Shown here: positions 7,643-16,223 of the stretch, one piece after another
Numbering within the stretch: position 1 is the first letter of the stretch
Layout: the number at the start of each line of letters is the position of its first letter
Notes under the pieces: model-generated
Seen by the model: only the letters and a program-made list of their open reading frames with translations
Databases searched by the model: none
What the model was told of the DNA's origin: nothing
Translations under genes and position numbers: made by a program
NCBI GenBank assembly: GCA_910585635.1
Contig: CAJUFE010000065.1
Span: 1-28,090, forward strand
From: an uncultured Lachnospiraceae bacterium
GTDB lineage: Bacteria > Bacillota > Clostridia > Lachnospirales > Lachnospiraceae
Direction: 5' to 3'
Length of the DNA: 28,090 nucleotides

Positions 7643-8758
7643 ATGCAGATATTTACGATCAAAGAAAATGAAGCCGGGCAGCGGCTGGATAAGTTCCTGG
7701 CCAAATATCTGGCCCTGGCCCCCAAAAGTTTTTTCTATAAGATGATGCGGAAAAAGAACATCACCCTGAACGGCAGACGGTGCGAAGGGAATGAGCGGCT
7801 GGCCCTGGGAGATGAAGTCCGCTTTTTCCTGTCAGACGAGACGATACGGAAATTCCAAAAATCCCAGGCGGAGTCCCAAATGCCCCGGATAGAGTCCCAA
7901 AAGTCTCGGGCGGAGTCTCAAATGCCCCAAGCGGAGGCGCCAAAGTTCCAGGCGGGCCGCCCAGATCGCGCGGCTTTCAAGACAGCAGAGAGCCTCCGGG
8001 CCAGATGGCCTTATGGATGGAAGATCCTCTACGAGGACGGACATATCCTGCTGATCGACAAACCGGCCGGCCTCCTCTCCCAGAAAGCTAAGGAGAGCGA
8101 CCGCTCCCTGGTAGAAGAGATCATCGACTATCTGCTGGTCTCCGGTCAGCTCACCCCCGAGCAGCTTAAGACCTTCCGCCCCTCGGTCTGCAACCGTCTG
8201 GACCGGAACACCAGCGGCCTTATCGTGGCCGGCAAGTCCCTGGCAGGGCTCCAGATCATGTCCCAGGCCTTTAAGGACAGGAGCCTGGAAAAATACTACC
8301 AGTGCATCGTGGCCGGACGGCTGACAAGAGAACAGCGGATCGAGGGCTTCCTGCAAAAGGACGAGAGGACCAACCAGGTTAAGGTCACCTCCGTCGAGAC
8401 AAAAGGCAGTCTGCCCATCCGCACCGCCTATACGCCCATGGCCGGCAATGAGGCCTATACGCTGCTCGAGGTCCGTCTGCTCACCGGCCGCACCCACCAG
8501 ATCCGCGCCCACTTAGCCGCCATCGGCCATCCGATCTTAGGGGATCTAAAATACGGCTCCCGAAAGGTGAACGATGCCGTGCAAAAGCGATACGGCATCC
8601 GCTCCCAGCTCCTCCACTCCTGGAAGCTGGTCCTGCCAGAGCTTCCAGCGCCCCTGGACGCCCTGAGCGGAAGGTCCTTCACCGCGCCCCTGCCGCCGGT
8701 CTTCCAGAAGGTGATCAGCCAGCTAAAGATAGTCCGCGGAGAAACTGGACGAAGCTAA
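7643..8758 (+). CDS. RluA-family 23S rRNA/tRNA pseudouridine synthase
   Basis: 371 residues from the ATG at 7643; an in-frame GTG at 7631 adds four residues and is less like the family opening (MxxFTI). Residues 1-72 are an S4 RNA-binding domain (AGQRLDKFLAKYL). The catalytic motif NRLDRNTSGLIV holds Asp187, and GRTHQIRAHLAAIGHPILGDLKYG is the second family signature. It converts uridine to pseudouridine in structured RNA; the target is not identifiable. Between the S4 and catalytic domains lies a linker (residues 75-109) built of four to five tandem seven-residue units (QAESQMP-like). It is probably the last gene of the cluster starting at 2371. Confidence 0.92.
   Translation: MQIFTIKENEAGQRLDKFLAKYLALAPKSFFYKMMRKKNITLNGRRCEGNERLALGDEVRFFLSDETIRKFQKSQAESQMPRIESQKSRAESQMPQAEAPKFQAGRPDRAAFKTAESLRARWPYGWKILYEDGHILLIDKPAGLLSQKAKESDRSLVEEIIDYLLVSGQLTPEQLKTFRPSVCNRLDRNTSGLIVAGKSLAGLQIMSQAFKDRSLEKYYQCIVAGRLTREQRIEGFLQKDERTNQVKVTSVETKGSLPIRTAYTPMAGNEAYTLLEVRLLTGRTHQIRAHLAAIGHPILGDLKYGSRKVNDAVQKRYGIRSQLLHSWKLVLPELPAPLDALSGRSFTAPLPPVFQKVISQLKIVRGETGRS
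7865..7969 (+). repeat. 4-5 x 21-bp in-frame tandem repeat in the RluA-like gene
   Basis: Units at 7865, 7886, 7907, 7928 and a weaker one at 7949 encode QAESQMP, RIESQKS, RAESQMP, QAEAPKF and QAGRPDR. They lie exactly in the interdomain linker. The 21-bp period is the same as in the RsuA-like gene at 2869, but the sequences are unrelated, so each expansion is probably local. Confidence 0.83.
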
Positions 8759-8854
8759 CAGCACAGAAGATCCCGGTCTCCCGCCTGGCCTGTCATCGGT
8801 GCGGATCAAAGACATATGGTCATATACGGGGGGATGATCCATCAGAGTCCATGC

Positions 8855-8883
8855 TTGACATCAGCTCACTAACAAGGTATAGT
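8855..8883 (+). promoter_or_regulatory. Promoter of trpS
   Basis: A consensus TTGACA (8855-8860) and TATAGT (8878-8883) with a 17-bp spacer. The leader to the trpS start is about 75 nt, too short for a T-box. Confidence 0.8.
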
Positions 8884-8963
8884 ATTTACGAGATCAAGCG
8901 CGGACCATCCAAGGTCCGCCCACAGAACAAACGGAGAATGGAACGAGCAGGAAGGGATAGGAT

Positions 8964-10052
8964 ATGGCAAAGATCATTTTAACAGGCGACAGACCCACGG
9001 GCAAGCTGCATGTCGGCCACTATGTGGGCTCGCTAAAACGGAGAGTGGAGTTACAGGAGTCCGGCGGCTATGATCAGATCTTCATCATGATCGCCGACGC
9101 CCAGGCATTGACCGATAATGCGGACGATCCGGAGAAGGTCCGCCAGAACATCATCGAGGTGGCCTTAGATTACTTGTCCGTGGGGTTAGATCCCGCAAAG
9201 TCTACTTTATTTATACAATCCCAGGTCCCCCAACTGTGCGAGCTGTCCTTTTACTATATGAACCTGGTGACCGTATCCCGCCTCCAGCGGAACCCCACCG
9301 TAAAATCCGAGATCCAGATGCGGAACTTTGAGACCAGCATCCCGGTAGGCTTTTTTACCTATCCGATCAGCCAGGCAGCGGACATCACCGCCTTTAAGGC
9401 CACCACAGTGCCGGTGGGCGAGGACCAGATGCCTATGCTGGAGCAGACCCGGGAGATCGTCCACAAGTTCAATACGGTCTATGGGGAGACCCTGGTGATG
9501 CCGGATATCCTCCTGCCAGACAATAAGGCCTGCCTGCGCCTGCCCGGCATCGATGGCAAGGCGAAGATGAGCAAGTCCCTGGGCAACTGTATCTTCTTAT
9601 CCGACACAGAGAAGGATGTGCAGAAGAAGATCATGTCCATGTTCACCGACCCGAACCATCTGAAGGTGGAAGACCCGGGCCAGGTGGAGGGCAATCCGGT
9701 GTTCACCTACTTAGACGCCTTCTGCCGGGACGAGCATTTCGCCAAGTACCTTCCGGACTATGATGACCTGGAGGCCCTCAAGGCCCACTACCGGCGGGGC
9801 GGCTTAGGAGACGTAAAGGTAAAGAAATTCCTGAACAAAGTGATCCAGGAGGAGCTTGCGCCGATCCGGGAGCGGCGCAAGCAGTTCGAACAGGATATCC
9901 CTGCTGTCTATAAGATCCTGGAGGAAGGCAGCCGGAAGGCCGAGGCAGTGGCTGCCCAGACGTTGGCCGATGTGAAGAAGGCTATGAAGATCGACTATTT
10001 CGCAGACCAGGCTCTGATCGAAGAGCAGGCCAAGCGTTTTCGGGAAGGATAA
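8964..10052 (+). CDS. trpS: Tryptophanyl-tRNA synthetase
   Basis: 362 residues. This class I aminoacyl-tRNA synthetase activates tryptophan with ATP and loads it onto tRNA-Trp in the cytoplasm. The HIGH signature is HVGH at residues 16-19 within TGKLHVGHYVG; KMSKS is intact at 201-205. The Rossmann-core segments DAQALTDN, VGEDQMPMLE and MFTDPNHL are typical. The start (MAKIILTGDRPTGKLHVGH) is fixed by family alignment, with AGGAAGGG upstream. It has its own consensus promoter at 8855. Hairpin repeat copy D begins inside the stop codon. recU follows after about 160 bp. Confidence 0.97.
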   Translation: MAKIILTGDRPTGKLHVGHYVGSLKRRVELQESGGYDQIFIMIADAQALTDNADDPEKVRQNIIEVALDYLSVGLDPAKSTLFIQSQVPQLCELSFYYMNLVTVSRLQRNPTVKSEIQMRNFETSIPVGFFTYPISQAADITAFKATTVPVGEDQMPMLEQTREIVHKFNTVYGETLVMPDILLPDNKACLRLPGIDGKAKMSKSLGNCIFLSDTEKDVQKKIMSMFTDPNHLKVEDPGQVEGNPVFTYLDAFCRDEHFAKYLPDYDDLEALKAHYRRGGLGDVKVKKFLNKVIQEELAPIRERRKQFEQDIPAVYKILEEGSRKAEAVAAQTLADVKKAMKIDYFADQALIEEQAKRFREG

Positions 10053-10084
10053 AACCGTCCAGATACCCTGGAAGGTTACAGGAT
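10046..10084. repeat. Hairpin repeat copy D, overlapping the trpS stop
   Basis: The 29 nt at 10051-10079 align without gaps to copy C (28012-28040) at 22 of 29 positions, with an identical loop and neighbouring bases (CAGATACCCTG). Two stem pairs have changed on both sides (positions 6/24 A-T to C-G, and 9/21 T-A to C-G), so pairing is kept. AGGAT flanks it exactly on both sides (10046-10050 and 10080-10084). The outermost two pairs are lost. Confidence 0.65.
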
Positions 10085-10211
10085 ACATGACCGTGAAGGG
10101 GCTGTGGCAGGATCGGGAGTCGGACCCGCCTGCGGCAGCCTCTCTTTACTATGGAGTCCTGCCGCCAGATAGACAGTGTGCGCACGAAGGTCTGGCCGGG
10201 AAGGAGAGAAG

Positions 10212-10748
10212 ATGGGAACATGGCATACAAGAGGCCTAAGAGGCTCCGGTCTGGAAGACCTGATCAACCACACCAATGACCGTTATAAGGAAAAGGGCCT
10301 GGCCCTGATCCAGAAGATCCCCACCCCGATCACCCCCATCGAGATCGATAAGGCCAGCCGCCATATCACCCTGGCCTATTTTGGGCAGAAGAGCACCGTG
10401 GACTACATCGGGGTCGTACAGGGCCTTCCCGTCTGTTTCGACGCCAAAGAATGCCGCACGGACACCTTCCCCCTACAGAACATCCATCCCCATCAGATCG
10501 CCTTCATGAAGGACTTTGAGGCGCAGGGGGGCATCGCCTTCATCCTCCTGTCCTTCACCACCAGGAATGAGGTCTACTATCTGCCCTTCGACCATGTAGC
10601 CGCCTTTTGGGAGCGGATGGAGACAGGGGGGCGCAAGAGCTTCACCTATGAGGAGATCGACCGGGACTATGGGGTCAGGTCCCACCGGGATATGTATGTC
10701 CACTATCTGGAGCCGCTGCAGAAGGACCTGGACCGGAAGCATTTGTGA
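10212..10748 (+). CDS. recU: Holliday junction resolvase RecU
   Basis: 178 residues from the ATG at 10212, preceded by AAGGAGAG at 10201; an upstream in-frame GTG at 10176 lacks a ribosome site. The protein opens MGTWHTRGLRGSGLEDLIN and continues NDRYKEKGLALIQKIPTP, the RecU hallmark. The nuclease core has VDYIG (Asp64) and CFDAKE (Asp77, Lys79), corresponding to the metal-binding acidic residues and Lys of this PD-(D/E)xK family. RecU cuts four-way DNA junctions during recombinational repair and chromosome segregation and replaces RuvC in Firmicutes. In many relatives it neighbours a penicillin-binding protein; here it lies alone between trpS and hisZ. Confidence 0.96.
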   Translation: MGTWHTRGLRGSGLEDLINHTNDRYKEKGLALIQKIPTPITPIEIDKASRHITLAYFGQKSTVDYIGVVQGLPVCFDAKECRTDTFPLQNIHPHQIAFMKDFEAQGGIAFILLSFTTRNEVYYLPFDHVAAFWERMETGGRKSFTYEEIDRDYGVRSHRDMYVHYLEPLQKDLDRKHL

Positions 10749-10822
10749 ACAGTACGGTACTTTTCATACGTAACCCCTTGACTGATCTTGGCTGATCTGT
10801 AGAAAGAAAGGCACGGAACCTG

Positions 10823-10852
10823 TTGACAACCTCCGATCTCTTCCGATATAAT
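10823..10852 (+). promoter_or_regulatory. Promoter of the histidine operon
   Basis: Consensus TTGACA (10823-10828) and TATAAT (10847-10852), 18-bp spacer. The leader to the hisZ start is only about 50 nt, leaving no room for a T-box or a leader-peptide attenuator. Confidence 0.82.
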
Positions 10853-10908
10853 AGGTAGGCACGTTATCAGATCATCACTGTACCATGTGAAAGCGAAAGG
10901 AACCCCTT

Positions 10909-12177
10909 ATGGCCGATAAATTGATCCACACCCCCGAAGGCGTCCGGGATATCTATGACGCAGAGTGTCTGCAGAAGCTGAAAGTACAGGAGCAGATCCT
11001 AAAGGTCCTGCATCTTTACGGGTACCGGCATATCGAGACCCCCAGCTTCGAGTTTTTTGATATCTTCAGCAAGGACCGGGGGAGCGTCAGCTCCCAGGAG
11101 ATGTTCAAGTTTTTTGACCGGGATAATGAGACCCTGGTGCTGCGCCCCGATATGACCCCGGCGATCGCCCGTTGTGTGTCGAAATATTTTGCGGACGAGA
11201 CCATGCCGCTGCGCCTCTGCTATCTGGAGCGTACCTTTACGAACAATACCAGCTATCAGGGACGTTTAAAGGAAGCCACCCAGACCGGAGCGGAGATGAT
11301 CGGGGATGATTCCAGCGACGCGGACGGTGAGATGATCGCCATGGTGATCGACTGCTTAAAAGCCGCCGGGCTGGAGAGCTTCCAGGTGGAGCTAGGGCAG
11401 GTGGAGTTCTACTTAGGGCTGGTGGAAGAGGCCGGGATCGACCTAAAGACCCAGGAAAAGCTGCGGGAGCTGATCGATAATAAGAACTTTTTTGCCGTGG
11501 AGGAGCTTTTAGACTCCTGTGCCATGAGCCAGCGGTCCAGAGAAGCGTTCCTGCGTCTGCCGGAGCTCTTCGGATCCATCGACCAGATCCGGAAGGCCAG
11601 AGAGCTGACGGAAAACCCCCGGTCCCTCTTCGCCATCACACGGCTGGAGAAGGTCCATGAGATCATGGAGAACTACGGTCTTTCCGGCTACGTCTCCTAC
11701 GACCTGGGGATGCTGAGCAGCTATCAGTATTATACCGGGATCATCTTCAAGGCCTATACCTATGGCATCGGCGATCATGTGGTCACCGGCGGACGTTACG
11801 ATAAGCTGCTGCAGCAGTTTGGCAAGGACGCGCCGGCCGTGGGGTTTGGGATCGCGGTAGACCGGCTCCTGATGGCGCTGGCCAGCCAGAAGATCCGTCT
11901 CGAGGTGGAGACGACCGAGACCATGATCCTTTTCGATGTCTCCGCCCGGATACCGGCTCTGGGGATGGCGAACAGCTTACGGCAGCAGTCCCGCCAGGTG
12001 GTCTGCCAGCGGAAGCATCAGACCCCTTCTGTGGAGGACTATATCCAGATGGCCCGGCGGGCCGGGATGAGCCAGGTGTTCTATGTGTTCGGGGACGGCA
12101 GCCAGGTCAAGGTGTACGATGTGGCTGCGGGTACCTGCCGCCAGGTGGACCTGGCCGTGTACCTGGGTGAGGTGTAG
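10909..12177 (+). CDS. hisZ: ATP phosphoribosyltransferase regulatory subunit HisZ
   Basis: 422 residues. It resembles histidyl-tRNA synthetase (TPEGVRDIYDAEC at the N-terminus, motif 2-like CYLERTFTNN, late TGGRYDKLLQQFG) but is a HisZ: it lies directly ahead of a short-form hisG and has no C-terminal anticodon-binding domain of the synthetase type. HisZ forms a hetero-octamer with short HisG and is needed for its activity and histidine feedback control. AAAGGAA lies ahead of the start. The 176-nt gap to hisG holds a small GC-rich hairpin (about 12250-12273, arms CCGGCC/GGCCGG) but no clear promoter. Confidence 0.95.
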   Translation: MADKLIHTPEGVRDIYDAECLQKLKVQEQILKVLHLYGYRHIETPSFEFFDIFSKDRGSVSSQEMFKFFDRDNETLVLRPDMTPAIARCVSKYFADETMPLRLCYLERTFTNNTSYQGRLKEATQTGAEMIGDDSSDADGEMIAMVIDCLKAAGLESFQVELGQVEFYLGLVEEAGIDLKTQEKLRELIDNKNFFAVEELLDSCAMSQRSREAFLRLPELFGSIDQIRKARELTENPRSLFAITRLEKVHEIMENYGLSGYVSYDLGMLSSYQYYTGIIFKAYTYGIGDHVVTGGRYDKLLQQFGKDAPAVGFGIAVDRLLMALASQKIRLEVETTETMILFDVSARIPALGMANSLRQQSRQVVCQRKHQTPSVEDYIQMARRAGMSQVFYVFGDGSQVKVYDVAAGTCRQVDLAVYLGEV

Positions 12178-12353
12178 TCTGGGCAGCGGAAGGCCTGCCG
12201 TAAAAGGAAGAACCGACCGTTGAAAGGTGTCTGTCCGTACAGAAGGATACCGGCCATACAAAAATATCGGCCGGACATAGTCAGGATGGCAGAGACGGCA
12301 TGGATGAAGGGATCTGAAGGAGACCGGATGGACCGGACAAGAAGGAGAGAAGG

Positions 12354-12998
12354 ATGAGATATCTGACCGTAGCCCTGGCAAAGGGCAGGCTTGCCGATAA
12401 GGGGATGGCGCTCTTTGAGCGGATCGGGATCGGCTGTGAGGAGATGAAGGATAAAAGCTCCCGGAAGCTGATCTTCGTGAACGAGGAGCTTAAGATGCGT
12501 TTTTTCCTGGCAAAGGCCAATGATGTCCCCACCTATGTGGAGTACGGGGCCGCCGACCTGGGGATCGTGGGCAAGGATACGCTCTTAGAGGAGGGACGGA
12601 AGCTCTACGAGGTCTTAGACCTGGGGATGGGGCGGTGCCGCATGTGCGTGTGCGGGCCTGAGGAAGCCAGAGAGCGCTTACAGCATCATGAGCTGATCCG
12701 GGTCGCCACCAAGTATCCCCATATCGCAAAGGACTATTTTTACAATAAAAAATACCAGACTGTGGAGATCATCAAGCTGAACGGGTCGATCGAGCTGGCT
12801 CCCATCGTGGGGCTGGCAGACGTGATCGTGGATATCGTGGAGACCGGCAGCACATTAAAGGAGAACGGTCTGGTGATCTTAGAGGAGGTCTGCGGCCTAT
12901 CCGCGCGGATGGTGGTGAACCAGGTGAGCATGAAGCGGGAGAACGAGAGGATCTCCCAGGTGATCAAAGGCTTGCAGAAGATCGTAAGGGAGGAATGA
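12354..12998 (+). CDS. hisG: ATP phosphoribosyltransferase, short form
   Basis: 214 residues, the short HisG that lacks the C-terminal regulatory domain and therefore depends on HisZ. It performs the first step of histidine synthesis, joining ATP and PRPP. Signatures: LTVALAKGRLADKG at the start, YGAADLGIVGKDTL near 63, and the PRPP-binding segment GLADVIVDIVETGSTLKENGL near 150. GAAGGAGAG precedes the ATG. The stop at 12996-12998 is 2 nt ahead of hisD, indicating tight coupling. Confidence 0.97.
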   Translation: MRYLTVALAKGRLADKGMALFERIGIGCEEMKDKSSRKLIFVNEELKMRFFLAKANDVPTYVEYGAADLGIVGKDTLLEEGRKLYEVLDLGMGRCRMCVCGPEEARERLQHHELIRVATKYPHIAKDYFYNKKYQTVEIIKLNGSIELAPIVGLADVIVDIVETGSTLKENGLVILEEVCGLSARMVVNQVSMKRENERISQVIKGLQKIVREE

Positions 12999-13000
12999 GC

Positions 13001-14305
13001 ATGAGGATCGTCCGGCTAGATGAAAGGACAAGAGAGGATATCCTGGAGGGCCTGCTGAAACGGGACCCCAACAATTATCCCCAATATGAGGAAACGGTCC
13101 AGGAGATCGTGGAGACGGTGCGTGCGAAGGGGGATGAGGCCCTTTTCGCCTATACAGAACGTTTTGACAAGGTAAAAGTGGATGGAGGGAACATCCGCGT
13201 GACCGACGAAGAGGTCCAGGAGGCCTTCGAAAAGGTGGACCCAAAGCTCCTTTCCGTCATGAAAAAGTCCATGGCGAACATCAAGGAGTACCATCAGCGC
13301 CAGATCCGCCAGAGCTGGTTCGACACCAAGCCCGACGGGCGGATCCTGGGACAGAAGATCACACCGCTAGAGCGTGTGGGCGTCTACGTCCCCGGCGGAA
13401 AGGCGGCCTATCCTTCCACCGTCCTGATGAACGTGGTCCCGGCCGAGGTGGCCGGTGTGGAGCATATCGTGATGGTCACGCCTCCCGGAAAGGACGGGAA
13501 GGTGGATCCGGTCACCTTGACCGCCGCCCATTTAGCCGGGGTGACCGAAGTCTACCGGGTCGGCGGCGCCCAGGCGATCGCCGCTCTGGCTTTCGGCACC
13601 CGGTCGATCCCCCGTGTGGCTAAGATCGTAGGGCCGGGGAACATCTTTGTGGCTCTGGCGAAAAAGGCCGTCTACGGCCATGTGAGCATCGACAGCATCG
13701 CAGGCCCCAGCGAGATCCTAGTGATCGCTGACGAGACGGCGGATCCCCGGTATGTGGCGGCCGATCTTTTGAGCCAGGCCGAGCACGATGAGCTGGCCAG
13801 CGCGATCTTGATCACCACCAGCATGACCCTTGCAGAGGCCGTCTCCAAAGAGGTGGACGGTTTCGTAAAAGACCTTTCCCGGAAGGCGATCTTAGAAAAG
13901 TCATTGGAGAACTACGGCTACATCCTGGTGGCGGAGGATCTTATGCAGGCGGTGGAGACGGCTAACGCGATCGCATCAGAGCACTTAGAGATCATGACCA
14001 AGGCCCCCTTTGAGGTGATGACCAAGATCCGCAACGCCGGCGCGATCTTTATCGGCCCCTACAGCTCCGAGCCCCTTGGCGACTATTTCGCCGGACCCAA
14101 CCATGTGCTGCCCACGAATGGGACGGCCAAGTTCTTCTCCCCCCTGGGAGTGGATGACTTCGTGAAAAAGTCCAGCGTGATCTATTATTCCAGAGAGGCC
14201 CTAGAAAAGGTCCACCAGGAGATCCAGCTGTTCGCTGCCTCCGAGCAGCTGACCGCCCATGCGAATTCGATCAAGGTACGGTTCGAAAAAAAGGAGGCCA
14301 TATGA
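13001..14305 (+). CDS. hisD: Histidinol dehydrogenase
   Basis: 434 residues. Two ATGs are possible: 12995 is only 1 nt from AAGGGAGG (12986-12993), while 13001 has a normal 7-nt spacing and is chosen. HisD oxidises L-histidinol to histidine in two NAD-dependent steps and uses zinc. The catalytic Glu327-His328 lie in ASEHLEIM, matching the known Glu326/His327 pair of the E. coli enzyme; GGAQAIAALAFGT, GPGNIFVALAKK, QAEHDELASA and GPNHVLPTNGTAKF are the other conserved blocks. It is full length. It overlaps hisB by the ATGA arrangement at 14302-14305. Confidence 0.97.
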   Translation: MRIVRLDERTREDILEGLLKRDPNNYPQYEETVQEIVETVRAKGDEALFAYTERFDKVKVDGGNIRVTDEEVQEAFEKVDPKLLSVMKKSMANIKEYHQRQIRQSWFDTKPDGRILGQKITPLERVGVYVPGGKAAYPSTVLMNVVPAEVAGVEHIVMVTPPGKDGKVDPVTLTAAHLAGVTEVYRVGGAQAIAALAFGTRSIPRVAKIVGPGNIFVALAKKAVYGHVSIDSIAGPSEILVIADETADPRYVAADLLSQAEHDELASAILITTSMTLAEAVSKEVDGFVKDLSRKAILEKSLENYGYILVAEDLMQAVETANAIASEHLEIMTKAPFEVMTKIRNAGAIFIGPYSSEPLGDYFAGPNHVLPTNGTAKFFSPLGVDDFVKKSSVIYYSREALEKVHQEIQLFAASEQLTAHANSIKVRFEKKEAI

Positions 14306-14886
14306 GGACGGCGACCATAGAACGGAACACGAAGGAGACGAAGATCTCCATGACCCTGGAGCTGGACGGGAGTGGAAAGGCGGATATCGCCACCGGGATC
14401 GGATTTTTTGACCATATGCTGGAGAGCTTTGCCCGGCACGGGTTCTTCGACTTGAGTCTTAAGGTGGCGGGCGATCTGCAGGTGGATACCCACCACACCA
14501 TCGAGGATGTGGGGATCGTCCTGGGAAGGGCCATAAGGGAGGCTGTGGGCGAGAAGAAGGGGATCTGTCGTTACGGCTCTAAGATCCTGCCTATGGACGA
14601 GGCGCTGCTGCTGTGCGCCCTGGACTTATGCGGCCGCCCGTATCTGGTCTATGACCTTAAGCTGGCGAGAGAATATGTAGGCAGCCTGGAGACGGAGATG
14701 ATCCGGGAATTCTTTTATGCTGTCTCCTATGCCGGAGAGATGAACCTGCACATCAAGCAGCTTTCCGGTGATAACGCCCATCACATCATCGAGGGTGCGT
14801 TCAAGGCCTTCGCCAAGGCACTGGATGAGGCCACCAGGATCGACGGGCGGATCGAGGGCGTACTCTCTACGAAGGGGAGTCTGTAG
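14302..14886 (+). CDS. hisB: Imidazoleglycerol-phosphate dehydratase
   Basis: 194 residues, the monofunctional HisB of most bacteria (no histidinol-phosphatase domain). It removes water from imidazole-glycerol phosphate using a di-manganese site; the metal ligands are in the paired motifs HHTIEDVGI and HHIIEGAFKAF. The start codon overlaps the hisD stop (ATGA), and AAGGAGG precedes it, so translation is coupled. The next gene begins 172 nt later, after a stretch with two small hairpins (arms CCGCC/GGCGG near 14911 and CGCCAC/GTGGCG near 15000) and no obvious promoter. Confidence 0.97.
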   Translation: MRTATIERNTKETKISMTLELDGSGKADIATGIGFFDHMLESFARHGFFDLSLKVAGDLQVDTHHTIEDVGIVLGRAIREAVGEKKGICRYGSKILPMDEALLLCALDLCGRPYLVYDLKLAREYVGSLETEMIREFFYAVSYAGEMNLHIKQLSGDNAHHIIEGAFKAFAKALDEATRIDGRIEGVLSTKGSL

Positions 14887-15058
14887 AGCCGGTCATGAAG
14901 TATAGAGTCCCGCCGTCCGATAGGCGGCATGGGTCCAGGGCTGCTGTGCGCCAGTGGCATACGTTCAGCAATGACCGGAGCGTAGAGTCAGATGCGCCAC
15001 CAGAGCTCCATGTGTGGCGTGATCATCTTACCATGAGAAAAAGACAGGAGATACGGGG

Positions 15059-16039
15059 ATGGCAGAGAAGAAAGAGAAGATCGCGGTGTCCGATAAGATG
15101 ATGGGGCTGCTTTATCTGGATAAGTCCCTTTACATAGGAGTAGCAGGACTGATCCTGGGTCTGTCCTTCCTCCTGGGAGGGATCTTTATCTATATCTTCA
15201 TGAAGGGCGCCTATGAACGCCAGCAGGAAGCTCCCAACTATTTTGACCCGTTCCAGGGCACTGGCTACAGCGCCATATCGGCCCAGCTGGCTACCGACTA
15301 TTTTGCCGAGCATGTGAAGGAAGGCTACCGGCTGTATTTTGGCTTTGATCCCTCCTTTGAGCCCTTCATCTTCTGCGCGGACGGGGAGGCAGGGGAGGAG
15401 CTTAAGGCGCTGATCGACGCCACGGTCAATGGGTACGATGACGGGCTGCCGCCCATGCTCAGGCTCACCGGCTTTTCCAGGCCTCTGACCTCGGAGATCA
15501 TGGGCTATGCCCGGGATGCCTACAGCCAGATGTGGTCCGATGAGACGATCCCGATCAGTTCGGATGAGCTCTATCAGATGGTGGGGGACTATTACCTGGA
15601 TACCCGCCCCTCCAGCTTTTTCGCCGAATATCCCTGGGTGATGGCACTGTTCGCCGTCCCGGCGGCGATCCTGGCTGTGGGGTTGAACGCCCTCTTCCAG
15701 TACCGGAAATGGATCAAAGCCCAGATCGTCCGTCTGGAGCGTTATCGGGAATGGCTCCCCACGGCGGACCGGGAGCTGGAGCACACGGAACGCTTTGCTA
15801 AAAGACTGCCCCTTTATCTTACCGAGCATTTCCTGATCACCGCCGCCTATTCTCTGGACGTGATCCCCTATGAGGCCATCCAGCTGTTCTCGGAGAGCGG
15901 CAGCCTTTTGCTGGCGGTGACAACAGACGGGGAGACCCATATCCTGGCCGACCGGCTGCGCTGTGACGGCTGCTATGACCGGCTGCTCATAGAGCTCCAT
16001 AAGAGACAGGAGATAGCGGCGATCGGCAATGTGCTCTGA
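15059..16039 (+). CDS. Two-pass membrane protein of unknown function inside the his operon
   Basis: 326 residues, with AGGAG 8 nt ahead of the ATG. Hydrophobic segments lie at about 25-48 and 191-214. The charged N-terminus (MAEKKEKIAVSDK) and the basic stretch after the second segment (QYRKWIKAQIVRLERYR) place both ends in the cytoplasm, so residues 50-190 would be an acidic outer domain. The C-terminal 110 residues form a small soluble domain (EHTERFAKRLPLYLTEHFLI..LLLAVTTDGETHILADRL). No known motif is recognised. It occupies the place between hisB and hisA where hisH is usually found, but it has no glutamine-amidotransferase residues. A role in histidine synthesis is not implied by sequence. 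Confidence 0.8.
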   Translation: MAEKKEKIAVSDKMMGLLYLDKSLYIGVAGLILGLSFLLGGIFIYIFMKGAYERQQEAPNYFDPFQGTGYSAISAQLATDYFAEHVKEGYRLYFGFDPSFEPFIFCADGEAGEELKALIDATVNGYDDGLPPMLRLTGFSRPLTSEIMGYARDAYSQMWSDETIPISSDELYQMVGDYYLDTRPSSFFAEYPWVMALFAVPAAILAVGLNALFQYRKWIKAQIVRLERYREWLPTADRELEHTERFAKRLPLYLTEHFLITAAYSLDVIPYEAIQLFSESGSLLLAVTTDGETHILADRLRCDGCYDRLLIELHKRQEIAAIGNVL

Positions 16040-16223
16040 CGATATGGGTACTTTTACAGACCGTTTGGCCGACTGTACGATCGGCCTGGAAAGGATCTAT
16101 ACATCATAAAAATGCGGTTTGGACTGGATGAAAATGTGAAAGCAGAAGGGATCAGAGACACATGGATGATCTAAAAAGACCGCGCAGACGGGTTGTGATA
16201 CAGGAAAAAGAGAGGAGAGAGCT

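Noticed and set aside
7832..8512. Minus-strand frame of 226 residues opposite the RluA-like gene
   Set aside because: Antisense shadow produced by high G+C codon use; the + strand carries catalytic motifs.
8884..8963. T-box leader ahead of trpS
   Set aside because: The promoter lies only about 75 nt from the start, too short for a T-box, and no antiterminator/terminator pair is seen.
10853..10908. Attenuator or T-box ahead of hisZ
   Set aside because: The leader is about 50 nt and contains no run of His codons or alternative hairpins.
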